Assembly: GCA_016735415.1 (NCBI GenBank)
Contig: JAERRP010000144.1
Location: 1-5,931 of the forward strand
Source: Desulfobacterales bacterium
GTDB lineage: Bacteria > Desulfobacterota > Desulfobacteria > Desulfobacterales > UBA5852
Length of the DNA stretch: 5,931 nt
Direction: 5' to 3'
Part shown: in pieces, positions 1 through 5,725 of the stretch
Numbering within the stretch: the stretch's first letter is position 1
How the letters are laid out: every line of letters starts with the position of its first letter
Position numbers and translations under genes: made by a program
Notes under the pieces: model-generated
Databases searched by the model: none
What the model was told of the DNA's origin: nothing
The model's input: only the letters and a program-made list of their open reading frames with translations

Positions 1-114
1 GACCGTTGAGAAGATCATCGTTCGATATCGGTGGCCCTGCGGCGTATCATATCCTAGCGCGGAGTCGTTTGAGGGAAGACGATTTCAATGCAATTTCACA
101 AGGTGGGGTGAACG

Positions 115-426
115 ATGAGCAATGATCGAAGAAAAGTCAAACCCGGCGCCAGGAAAGCACTACCCAATGAATGTCGGCTTCACGATCGAACCCTCTGCAC
201 CGAAGGCACTCATTTTCTGTCCAAGAAGCGGTTGTACGAGGGAACGATAAAGAACATCAGCAAAGGGGGCACCTATATCCAGACGGATGGCTATTTCACC
301 GTGGGGCAGGAAATCACGGTGGCGGGCCCCTTTGAATCCGACGGCCGGGAATGCAAGCAGCAGGGCGCCATCGTTCGCAAAGATAGACGCGGTATCGGCG
401 TAAAATTCAAGAGGGTGTTCTGGTAG
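115..426 (+). CDS. PilZ domain protein (single domain, probable c-di-GMP receptor)
   Basis: A 103-residue cytosolic protein consisting of little more than one PilZ domain. PilZ proteins bind cyclic di-GMP through an N-terminal RxxxR motif and a (D/N)xSxxG motif on the first barrel strands. Here NISKGG (residues 47-52) matches the second motif. RLHDR (21-25) fits RxxxR at 22 residues before it, the same spacing as in the second PilZ protein of this window (4602-4886). The C-terminal GIGVKFKRV is the usual closing strand. The ATG is preceded by a purine-rich AGGTGGGG at 101-108, a good ribosome-binding site. The segment between the two motifs is unlike a textbook PilZ, so ligand binding is inferred. 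No output domain is fused, so it would have to act by touching a partner protein. The next gene, acuI, starts 150 bases downstream and need not be co-transcribed. Confidence 0.85.
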   Translation: MSNDRRKVKPGARKALPNECRLHDRTLCTEGTHFLSKKRLYEGTIKNISKGGTYIQTDGYFTVGQEITVAGPFESDGRECKQQGAIVRKDRRGIGVKFKRVFW

Positions 427-535
427 CATTCTCAGGAGCGGCTGCCGCCACACCCTTGCCGACAAATCCCCCTTTTATTGACAGCCTGATTGTTTTTCTG
501 GAGGGGCTCCTCACCTGTACCCGCAACCTTTAAAC

Positions 536-559
536 CGTGCCCAGCAACGGTCGGGCACG
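536..559. promoter_or_regulatory. Inverted repeat in the acuI leader
   Basis: Perfect 7-base arms CGTGCCC (536-542) and GGGCACG (553-559) are separated by 10 bases. They end five bases before the GGGAG ribosome-binding site of the acuI-like gene. The repeat could be a repressor operator or an RNA hairpin near the translation start. No T-run follows, so it is not an intrinsic terminator. The function is inferred. Confidence 0.35.
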
Positions 560-576
560 CAATGGGAGTTCAGAAC

Positions 577-1584
577 ATGACACGACCGAACGCATTCAAA
601 GCACTCGTCGTCACCGAAACCGAAGATAAGAAATTCGTGCGAAGCATCGAAACCAAAAAGATCGATGACCTGCCGGAGGGAGAGGTAATCGTCAAGGTCC
701 ACTACTCTTCGCTCAATTACAAGGATGTCCTGTCGGCCACGGGCAACCGGGGGGTTACCCGGAACTATCCCCACACCCCGGGCATCGACGCTTCCGGAGT
801 GGTGGTCGAAAGTGCGGCGGCGGCTTTTAAACCCGGTGACGAAGTCATTGTCACGTCTTACGATCTGGGTATGAACACCTCCGGCGGTTTTGCGCAATAC
901 ATCCGGGTTCCGGCCGATTGGGTCGTGCCTTTACCAACGGGGCTCAGTTTGCGCGAGGCGATGATCTACGGCACGGCTGGTTTCACGGCGGCCCTCTCCG
1001 TGTGGCGTCTGGTCGAAAATGGGGTCAGGCCCGACGATGGCGATATCCTGGTCTCGGGGGCCACTGGCGGTGTCGGCAGTATCGCCGTGTCGATTCTGGC
1101 CCAAAGCGGCTATGGGGTTGTGGCCGTCAACGGTGTCGCGGATGAAACCGAGTACCTGAAACAGATCGGCGCCAAAGAGGTCATCAGCATCGCGGAGGCC
1201 ACGGACACAAGCGGACGTCCCATATTGAAAAACCGTTGGGCGGGCGGCATCGATACGCTGGGCGGAGAGATCCTGGCCACCACCATCAAAACCGTCAATT
1301 ACGGCGGCACCGTAACCTGCTGCGGCAACGCGGCCTCGCCCGATCTGCCCTTGAATGTCTACCCCTTTATCCTCCGGGGCGTGACCCTGGCCGGCATAGA
1401 CTCCCAGAACTGCCCCGTGGCGGTCCGCAAAACGATATGGGCGAAAATCGCCACAGATTGGAAAGTCGACTGGCTGGAAACGCTGACCACGGAAGCGTCC
1501 TTTGCCGATCTGGACCAGAAAATTGAAATGATGCGTCAGGGCCGGCACAAGGGCCGCACCATCATCAATATTGGGGCGGCATGA
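577..1584 (+). CDS. acuI: YhdH/AcuI-family NADPH-dependent acrylyl-CoA reductase / quinone oxidoreductase
   Basis: A 335-residue zinc-independent medium-chain reductase. AcuI members reduce acrylyl-CoA to propionyl-CoA with NADPH; E. coli YhdH belongs to the same family. The frame follows that family along its whole length: SSLNYKD (44-50), PGID (68-71), GTAGFTA (132-138), the dinucleotide-binding glycine motif GATGGVG (161-167), WAGGIDTLGG (221-230), NYGGTV (241-246) and PFILRGV (263-269), ending in QGRHKGRTII. No structural-zinc cysteine cluster is present. The frame is open back to 490, but the ATG at 577 was chosen because GGGAG (564-568) sits 8 bases before it and because family homology begins at FKALVV. 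The substrate could be acrylyl-CoA or another enoyl compound or quinone. No DMSP or propionate genes lie alongside to decide this, so the symbol marks the family, not proven orthology. Confidence 0.93.
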   Translation: MTRPNAFKALVVTETEDKKFVRSIETKKIDDLPEGEVIVKVHYSSLNYKDVLSATGNRGVTRNYPHTPGIDASGVVVESAAAAFKPGDEVIVTSYDLGMNTSGGFAQYIRVPADWVVPLPTGLSLREAMIYGTAGFTAALSVWRLVENGVRPDDGDILVSGATGGVGSIAVSILAQSGYGVVAVNGVADETEYLKQIGAKEVISIAEATDTSGRPILKNRWAGGIDTLGGEILATTIKTVNYGGTVTCCGNAASPDLPLNVYPFILRGVTLAGIDSQNCPVAVRKTIWAKIATDWKVDWLETLTTEASFADLDQKIEMMRQGRHKGRTIINIGAA

Positions 1585-1736
1585 CCATTGCCCGGCCCGT
1601 CTTCACCCGAAAGACCCCGTCGCGATTTGATCCTGGCCCCCGTGCTGGCCGGACGTATGCTGCTCGGTTCCGGACGGCGCTGTTTTCAACCGGGGCAACC
1701 CATTAGGCGGATCGCGGCACCGGTCCCCGACACGAT

Positions 1737-1991
1737 ATGGTATCGCTATACAGCCTGATTATTTTTTTCTTTATTCTGGTTGTCTTCTACTCAGCGGTGA
1801 CGCTGGCGTTGTCCATCAGCGCCTGGTTCCAGCGGTGGGTTGCCAGGAGGCAAGTTTCGGCACATGCTGCCTTAAGGCAGATCGAGAATAGAACCGATCA
1901 CATGAAGCAAAAGGCATTCAACATATCGGTCGTTCTGGTTTTATTCTGCATCACCCCCTTTGTGATCATCTACCTCATGGTCTTCCGATGA
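1737..1991 (+). CDS. Small hypothetical membrane protein with two predicted helices
   Basis: An 84-residue frame with no family I recognise. Residues about 4-29 form a hydrophobic stretch beginning LYSLIIFFFILVV. A basic, polar loop follows (about 31-60, including RWVARRQ and RTDHMKQK), then a second hydrophobic stretch (about 62-82). This gives a helical hairpin whose positive loop would predict a cytoplasmic middle and both termini outside. The organised hydrophobicity is the main argument that it is real. Against it, no Shine-Dalgarno sequence precedes the ATG and no homologue comes to mind. It follows acuI by 152 bases and is convergent with the rhodanese gene. Function unknown. Confidence 0.5.
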   Translation: MVSLYSLIIFFFILVVFYSAVTLALSISAWFQRWVARRQVSAHAALRQIENRTDHMKQKAFNISVVLVLFCITPFVIIYLMVFR

Positions 1992-2042
1992 CCATCGCTT
2001 TCAGCCATGCTGGCATTGATCACCTCCACCCACTAAAGATAC

Positions 2043-2360
2043 TCACGCCAGCGGGCCTCCGATTTCCCTCCAGGCCTTGATGCCCCCCTGGACGAATTTG
2101 ACCCGGCACTGTTTCCGGGCGAGTTGATCGGCAATCGATTGACTCACACCACCGCCTTTCACGCAGTAGACCACAATGTCTTGATCGGTAGGGACGGTGG
2201 CGAGCCACTCGTTCACCCTTTCCGGATCTTGCCATCTGGCCGGGATTATTTTTTGAGGAGATCCAGCGAAATCCGCTTTTCGGCGGACATCGAGCACGCG
2301 GATATTGGTCTGGGCCTTTATCATATTTTGTAGATCCTGCGCTGTAATTGATTCCACCAT
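2043..2360 (-). CDS. Rhodanese-domain sulfurtransferase downstream of chrA
   Basis: A 105-residue single-domain rhodanese, probably cytoplasmic as no signal peptide is visible. Rhodaneses carry sulfur as a persulfide on an active-site cysteine. Seen here: VLDVRRKADF (22-31), the CH2A-like conserved segment; YCVKGGGVS (65-73), whose Cys66 would be the catalytic residue; and QGGIKAW (91-97), the family's closing signature. The active-site loop CVKGGGV is glycine-rich and lacks the arginine common in thiosulfate-using rhodaneses, so the sulfur donor is unclear. The ATG has a strong GGGAGG ribosome-binding site upstream (minus strand, about 2370-2375). It begins 42 bases after the chrA stop on the same strand, so the two probably form an operon. 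This suggests a role in sulfur or redox repair, or in oxyanion stress, alongside the transporter. Confidence 0.92.
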   Translation of the reverse strand: MVESITAQDLQNMIKAQTNIRVLDVRRKADFAGSPQKIIPARWQDPERVNEWLATVPTDQDIVVYCVKGGGVSQSIADQLARKQCRVKFVQGGIKAWREIGGPLA

Positions 2361-2402
2361 CGGCGTAACCTCCCGTTTGTTTTAACCTGATTGAAAGTGG
2401 AT

Positions 2403-3764
2403 TTAAAGTACCACCTGATACCAGAGAAAACCCAGCAAACCCGAAACGGCGATGACGGTCAGCATGCCGATTTTAAACCATTGAATCGCGGCGAAGGCCG
2501 CCAGTCCGACGAGGGCCGCAAACCCGTTGAAGTGGCCTTGACCCGGGATGAGCACCTGCAGCCCGAACCAGACGGCCAGATTGAGAACGATTCCCACCAC
2601 AGCGGCCGTGATACTCGAAAGAGCGGACGAGAGCCGGGTATTGCTGCGAAATTTTTCAATGTAGGGGCCGCCCAGAAAAATAAACATGAAGCCGGGCAGG
2701 AAGGTAAAATAGGTGGCCACCAGCGAGCCGACCAGACCGCCCATGAACGGACTTAAACCGCCCGCATGGTTCCAGCCGGCCATGAACCCCACAAATTGAA
2801 CGACCATGATGAGCGGGCCCGGTGTGGTTTCGGCCAGCCCCAGGCCGTCGATCATCTGGGGGCCGGAAAGCCAGGCATACTGTTCGACGCCGGCCTGGGC
2901 GATGTAGGCCAGGACGGCATAAGCCCCCCCGAAGGTCAGAAAGGCGGCTTTGGTGAAAAAAATCGCTTCGGTATAAAAAACGCGGTGGGCCACCAGGAAG
3001 CCCAGCACGGCAACCGGCGCCAGCCAAAGGAGCCCGAAAGCGGCCACGATAAGCAGGTTGCGTTTGCTCGAAGGGTTGATGTGACAGGTGTCTTCGTCTT
3101 CGCAGATTTGAACGTAACCGGCATCGAAATCAGCGGCATCCTTGCTCCGTATGATATCGAAGCGGGCCGGCAGCAGATAACTGCCCGCCAGACCGATGGC
3201 GCCGGCACCCAGAACGATGAGGGGAAAGGGGATTTTCAGAAAGAAGATGGCGATGAACGACACGGCCGCAAGGCCTACCATGATGCTGTTTTTGAGCGCT
3301 TTTTTTCCGATCTTGAAAACAGCGGCCACCACGATGGCCATGATGGCCGCCTTGAGGCCGTTGAAGATCGCAGCGATCCAGGGCACCGTTCCATAGGCGG
3401 CATAGACATAACTCAGCCCCAGGAGGATGAAGACCGAAGGGATCACGAAAAAGGCCCCGGCCACGATGCCGCCGGGCAATCGGTGCAGCAGCCAGCCGAT
3501 ATAAGTGGCCAGCTGCTGGGCCTCGGGTCCGGGCAGAAGCATGCAGTAGTTCAGCGCGTTTAAAAAGCGCTCGTTGCTGATCCACTTTTTCTGTTCGACC
3601 AGTTCGTGATGCATGATCGCGATCTGGCCGGCGGGCCCGCCAAAGCTGATCAATCCCAGCTTGATCCAGAACCGGGTGGCCTGCCAGAATGACGGCCGCG
3701 GCGTGAAGACATCGTTTTCCTGATCTTCGGAAGCGGTTGGATTTATTTCGCGGTTATCCAGCAT
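2403..3764 (-). CDS. chrA: Chromate transporter ChrA (CHR family, two CHR domains)
   Basis: A 453-residue inner-membrane protein of the CHR superfamily. Characterised members export chromate and give resistance; some relatives may move other oxyanions such as sulfate. It has the duplicated architecture of long-chain CHR proteins: the N-terminal half carries SFGGPAGQI (40-48) and LLPGPEAQQLA (76-86), and the C-terminal half carries FLTFGGAYAVL (275-285) and TTPGPL (313-318). About ten hydrophobic segments are visible. A charged loop at about 201-235 (including CEDEDTC) links the halves. The ATG at 3764 was preferred because GGGAA lies about 9 bases upstream. An in-frame GTG five codons earlier (3779) would give 458 residues but has no ribosome-binding site. 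Length and motifs are normal for the family. It is followed closely by the rhodanese gene. No chrB or recognisable regulator is present in the window. Confidence 0.95.
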   Translation of the reverse strand: MLDNREINPTASEDQENDVFTPRPSFWQATRFWIKLGLISFGGPAGQIAIMHHELVEQKKWISNERFLNALNYCMLLPGPEAQQLATYIGWLLHRLPGGIVAGAFFVIPSVFILLGLSYVYAAYGTVPWIAAIFNGLKAAIMAIVVAAVFKIGKKALKNSIMVGLAAVSFIAIFFLKIPFPLIVLGAGAIGLAGSYLLPARFDIIRSKDAADFDAGYVQICEDEDTCHINPSSKRNLLIVAAFGLLWLAPVAVLGFLVAHRVFYTEAIFFTKAAFLTFGGAYAVLAYIAQAGVEQYAWLSGPQMIDGLGLAETTPGPLIMVVQFVGFMAGWNHAGGLSPFMGGLVGSLVATYFTFLPGFMFIFLGGPYIEKFRSNTRLSSALSSITAAVVGIVLNLAVWFGLQVLIPGQGHFNGFAALVGLAAFAAIQWFKIGMLTVIAVSGLLGFLWYQVVL

Positions 3765-4109
3765 ATTGCTATTTCCCACAAGTTTGACAGATGTCGCGGT
3801 TAACGATATTCACGATCGACCAATAGGATGTGCATCATTTTTTCGGCTTCAAGTACCTTGCCATCACGGCGTTGCCCATACGGCATGGGCCCGGGCGGTT
3901 TCAGGCTGAATACCCATGTTCAGTGTGCTGACAGGCACATGGATGAAATGAGCCTGATCTGCGATCGCTGTCAGTCTTTTCAAAGACCGATTGTCATGCC
4001 GGGCGGCGGAAATCAGTTGACGAAGGCCGGCTTCGGTCGGTAATAAGCTTGTGAGGCGGCGGGCCTGGGTCACAGGCGTTCAACGGCGATATCGCCCGGA
4101 GCAAAGACG
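3765..4109. other. Divergent intergenic region between chrA and the SpoIIAA-like gene
   Basis: These 345 bases hold no gene I can support and must contain the promoters of both divergent genes. I could not pick a convincing -35/-10 pair. Several short perfect inverted repeats are visible: GCCCAT/ATGGGC at 3874-3890 (5-base loop), CCATGT/ACATGG at 3914-3942, and TGTGC/GCACA nested inside the latter. Overlapping open frames of about 70 codons exist on both strands but resemble no family. Confidence 0.5.
4085..4096. promoter_or_regulatory. Perfect 12-base palindrome before the SpoIIAA-like gene
   Basis: GGCGATATCGCC is fully self-complementary and ends directly before the GGAG ribosome-binding site (4098-4101) of the gene starting at 4110. 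The size and position suit a dimeric repressor's operator, but one copy alone could be chance. The binding protein is unknown. Confidence 0.35.
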
Positions 4110-4460
4110 GTGGATAAGATCATCATTAAAAAAATGAGTGGTGTGCTCACCCATGAGCGGGTCATGCGTCTCGTCAGGGAACTGGCCGTTGATGCCGTCA
4201 GCCATCCGGATCGTCATATTCTGATCGACTACCGGGATACGACCGTTTCGGATAAAACCATGCTGGACATCATGAAAATATCCTCGGAAATCAAATCTTT
4301 TCAATCCTTCTTCCACGGCAAAGTGGCGACGGTGATTCCGCTCGGCGACAAACGCTATGCCGTCACGAATAAAATGAAGGCCTGCCTGGTGATCATGGGG
4401 TTTCAGTACGAAGTCTTTACCGATTACGATGAGGCCCTGACCTGGCTCAAGAGTCCCTGA
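4110..4460 (+). CDS. SpoIIAA-like / STAS-fold domain protein
   Basis: A 116-residue soluble protein. The pattern resembles the SpoIIAA-like (STAS/SEC14-type) family: an N-terminal strand, a helix (THERVMRLVRELA, 14-26), a central hydrophobic strand HILIDYRDT (36-44), a helix, a second strand KVATVIPLGDKRYAV (71-85), and a C-terminal EVFTDYDEALTWLKS (101-115) that matches the family's usual ending with an Asp/Glu-Ala-x-x-Trp-Leu helix. This is a fold-level assignment. Members are mostly uncharacterised; some STAS proteins act as anti-sigma antagonists or lipid binders. It starts at GTG (4110) because GGAG at 4098-4101 lies 8 bases upstream; an internal ATG at 4134 would remove the first strand. 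It is divergent from chrA and convergent with the second PilZ gene. No membrane segments or signal peptide are seen. Confidence 0.78.
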   Translation: MDKIIIKKMSGVLTHERVMRLVRELAVDAVSHPDRHILIDYRDTTVSDKTMLDIMKISSEIKSFQSFFHGKVATVIPLGDKRYAVTNKMKACLVIMGFQYEVFTDYDEALTWLKSP

Positions 4461-4488
4461 GCAACTGCCTGTCCCCCACCGTAACCGT

Positions 4489-4507
4489 ATCTTTACGCGA
4501 ACCCTAA
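4489..4507. repeat. Lone terminal-inverted-repeat relic of the foldback element
   Basis: The segment ending GCGAACCCTAAG (4497-4508) is identical over 12 bases to the right end of the foldback element at 5163-5174, including the flanking TAAG. By hand it agrees at 17 of 20 positions from 4489 on. No element body adjoins it. It also forms the loop and left arm of an imperfect hairpin, ATCTTTACGC/GCGTGAAAGAT (4489-4518, one bulge). It could be a remnant of an excised or deleted copy. Confidence 0.4.
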
Positions 4508-4601
4508 GCGTGAAAGATCTTCCGGCGGGCACAGGTTCGCCCGGGAATTGGTGCCGGGGCAGGACTTCGTGCTGTGGGGATTATCAGGGGATCGGGGCGG
4601 C

Positions 4602-4886
4602 CTACCAGAGAAATCGAACGCCGGCGCCGGACGGGGTCGTCCGTGTGATTTCTCCGCTAATTTCCATGCCGCTCTGACTGTTGCGAAAATGGAAGTCAAT
4701 ATGGAGCCGCTCACCTTCGGTCAGCGGTGTCGCGGTTTCGAAAAACATGCCATGGGCGCTGATGTCGATCACTGTTCCCAAGCCGGCCCGCGCGCCGGTT
4801 CGATAGGCCAGGGCGGTCGGGTAGGGCATCCGGTTGGAATGCCGCCGGTCTGTATTTGCGACTGGACCACGGGGTACGAATGTCAT
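4602..4886 (-). CDS. PilZ domain protein (c-di-GMP receptor type)
   Basis: A 94-residue single-domain PilZ protein. Both binding motifs are textbook: RHSNR (15-19) is the RxxxR clamp, preceded by another Arg, and DISAHG (41-46) is the DxSxxG motif. MFFET follows, and the protein ends in GAGVRFLW, the closing barrel strand. It should therefore bind cyclic di-GMP and pass the signal to a partner controlling motility, surface polysaccharide or secretion; the partner is not in this window. The ATG has a TGAGG ribosome-binding site 7 bases upstream. A strong sigma-54 promoter candidate lies at 4951-4967, giving a leader of about 55 bases. The gene is convergent with the SpoIIAA-like gene, 141 bases away. 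It is distinct in sequence from the PilZ protein at 115-426, so the two are not a recent duplication. Confidence 0.9.
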   Translation of the reverse strand: MTFVPRGPVANTDRRHSNRMPYPTALAYRTGARAGLGTVIDISAHGMFFETATPLTEGERLHIDFHFRNSQSGMEISGEITRTTPSGAGVRFLW

Positions 4887-4950
4887 GTGATTGCCTCATG
4901 GGTTCTCGGTGATGGGTTAAGTTGTGTCCGATGGATGATAAGGTCAACTA

Positions 4951-4967
4951 CAGCAGTAATCGTGCCA
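4951..4967 (-). promoter_or_regulatory. Sigma-54 (RpoN) -24/-12 promoter for the PilZ gene at 4602-4886
   Basis: Read on the minus strand, TGGCACG (4967-4961) is followed by ATTA and CTGCT (4956-4952). This differs from the RpoN consensus TGGCACG-N4-TTGCW at one base. The invariant GG and GC are exactly 10 bases apart. Transcription would start near 4941 and run into the PilZ gene. It implies control by an unseen enhancer-binding activator. Inferred from sequence only. Confidence 0.6.
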
Positions 4968-5013
4968 ATATGTAGGTCCTCCGCTGCGTCCGGGACGTAC
5001 GGTGTCAATCTCA

Positions 5014-5170
5014 GGGCTCGCGCAAAAATAAAGTACATTTTAAGCGCCGATGCATCCCGCCCGGCGGCGTTGCGAAAGCTCGGAACAGGCCGGTTGTTCC
5101 TGCGCTTTCACGCCTTGTACCGACGGGCGCCTCAACGCTGAACTTTGTGAATTTATTTTTGTGCGAACCC
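5014..5170 (+). mobile_element. Foldback MITE-like element, copy 1 (complete, 157 bases)
   Basis: A non-coding element bounded by imperfect terminal inverted repeats. The left end GGGCTCGCGCAAAAATAAA matches the complement of the right end with two differences over 19 bases. The interior is an extended imperfect palindrome capped by GGAACA/TGTTCC at 5082-5100. It is flanked by CTCA on the left and TAAG on the right, consistent with insertion at a CTNAG-type target with a TNA duplication (one mismatch). Ends of this kind recall IS5-family elements, which could have mobilised it; that link is inference. It carries no transposase. The reverse complement of this copy matches copy 2 at about 85 percent over 136 positions. 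Confidence 0.75.
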
Positions 5171-5182
5171 TAAGAGGACCAG

Positions 5183-5234
5183 GCCCCTGCCAGGCGCCGC
5201 CGGTCGGTTCCGGCTTGAATGCCGGCGCAGGGGC
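5183..5234. other. GC-rich hairpin between the repeat and the ilvD fragment
   Basis: Perfect 8-base arms GCCCCTGC (5183-5190) and GCAGGGGC (5227-5234) are extended inward by GCCG/CGGC after a 5-base bulge, with a smaller CCGGC/GCCGG hairpin inside. No U-run follows directly, so a terminator is unlikely. It could be a structured RNA remnant or another repeat relic. Confidence 0.35.
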
Positions 5235-5296
5235 GTCAACCAAGTTTTCAAAAATTGTCGCCCATCCGTCTATGGCTTTGACACCACCCTCCTGGT

Positions 5297-5686
5297 TTGG
5301 ATGTTTCCTTCCGCACTTTCCAATGCCGTGTTGATTCCCTTCAGTCCCGCGACCTGATCGCTGATTCCATCGAGACGGTCATGCAGGCTCAGTGGTACGA
5401 CGCCAATATTGCTCTGCCGGGCTGCGATAAAAACATGCCCGGCGGCCTGATCGCCATGGCCCGTGTCAATCGGCCGGCACTGATGGTTTACGGGGGCACC
5501 ATCCGGGCCGGCGATCTCGACGGCCAACCCCTGGACATCGTGTCGGCGTTTCAGAGCTACGGCGAATACCCGTCCGCCCGGCGCAAAGCCTGGAGTGCAC
5601 CCCCTAACAAAGCGACCCGGGGTACACTTTTCAAGTATATCAAAAACGTCAAGTCGGCATCGGAAGGATGCGTCACCGACGAGTAG
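5297..5686 (+). pseudogene. ilvD: Fragment of dihydroxy-acid dehydratase (IlvD)
   Basis: IlvD makes the 2-keto acids of branched-chain amino-acid synthesis with an iron-sulfur cluster and is normally about 550-615 residues long. This open frame encodes 129 residues, of which only about 78-88 match: from [11 protein letters not shown] (from about 5336) through PGCDKNMPG (the CDK cysteine, one of the cluster ligands), [15 protein letters not shown] and [13 protein letters not shown] (to 5569), with a weaker match RRKAWSA to about 5599. The N-terminal third, the other cluster cysteines and the entire C-terminal half are absent. The first codon available is TTG without a ribosome-binding site, and homology starts after it. 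The tail after 5600 looks unrelated. It lies between two inverted foldback elements. It is therefore a relic, not a working enzyme; a short expressed peptide cannot be excluded. Confidence 0.85.
5594..5628. repeat. Imperfect inverted repeat at the end of ilvD homology
   Basis: Arms AGTGCACCCC (5594-5603) and GGGGTACACT (5619-5628) pair at 9 of 10 positions around a 15-base spacer. They sit exactly where the match to IlvD stops, suggesting a rearrangement breakpoint or the scar of a mobile element. I do not recognise the element. Confidence 0.35.
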
Positions 5687-5725
5687 AAAAAGAAGTGTCC
5701 GTTCGCACTGAAAATGGTCCGCTAA

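Noticed and set aside
2..118. Open frame of 38 codons running in from the left edge and ending in an ATGA overlap with the PilZ start
   Set aside because: It has no recognisable family pattern, and a second frame over the same stretch is also open. A tail of an upstream gene is possible but cannot be supported.
478..483. TTGACA resembling a -35 box before acuI
   Set aside because: No acceptable -10 hexamer lies 16-18 bases downstream.
490..576. N-terminal extension of the acuI frame from the ATG-like codon at 490
   Set aside because: It adds 29 residues without family similarity and lacks a good ribosome-binding site, whereas 577 has GGGAG at the right distance.
1585..1706. Short open frame starting ATGACC that overlaps the acuI stop
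   Set aside because: It gives 41 arginine- and proline-rich codons with no family resemblance; the spacer shows no other sign of coding.
2391..3563. Long plus-strand frames opposite chrA (up to 265 codons)
   Set aside because: They are antisense shadows of chrA with low-complexity polar composition; the chrA frame has clear family motifs.
3828..4073. Overlapping frames of about 70 codons on both strands between chrA and the SpoIIAA-like gene
   Set aside because: They have no homology, no ribosome-binding sites and mutual overlap; the stretch reads better as regulatory DNA.
4548..5141. 197-codon plus-strand frame across the PilZ gene and the first foldback element
   Set aside because: It is antisense to a canonical PilZ gene and runs into a non-coding palindromic repeat; no domain is visible.
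5594..5628. Resemblance of CCTAAC-type sequence to an integron attC site
   Set aside because: The partner core site does not fit the GTTRRRY consensus, and there is no integrase or cassette series.
5690..5722. Stretch between the ilvD frame and copy 2 that looks vaguely like an insertion-sequence end
   Set aside because: No matching inverted end or duplication was found within the window, so I cannot support a call.
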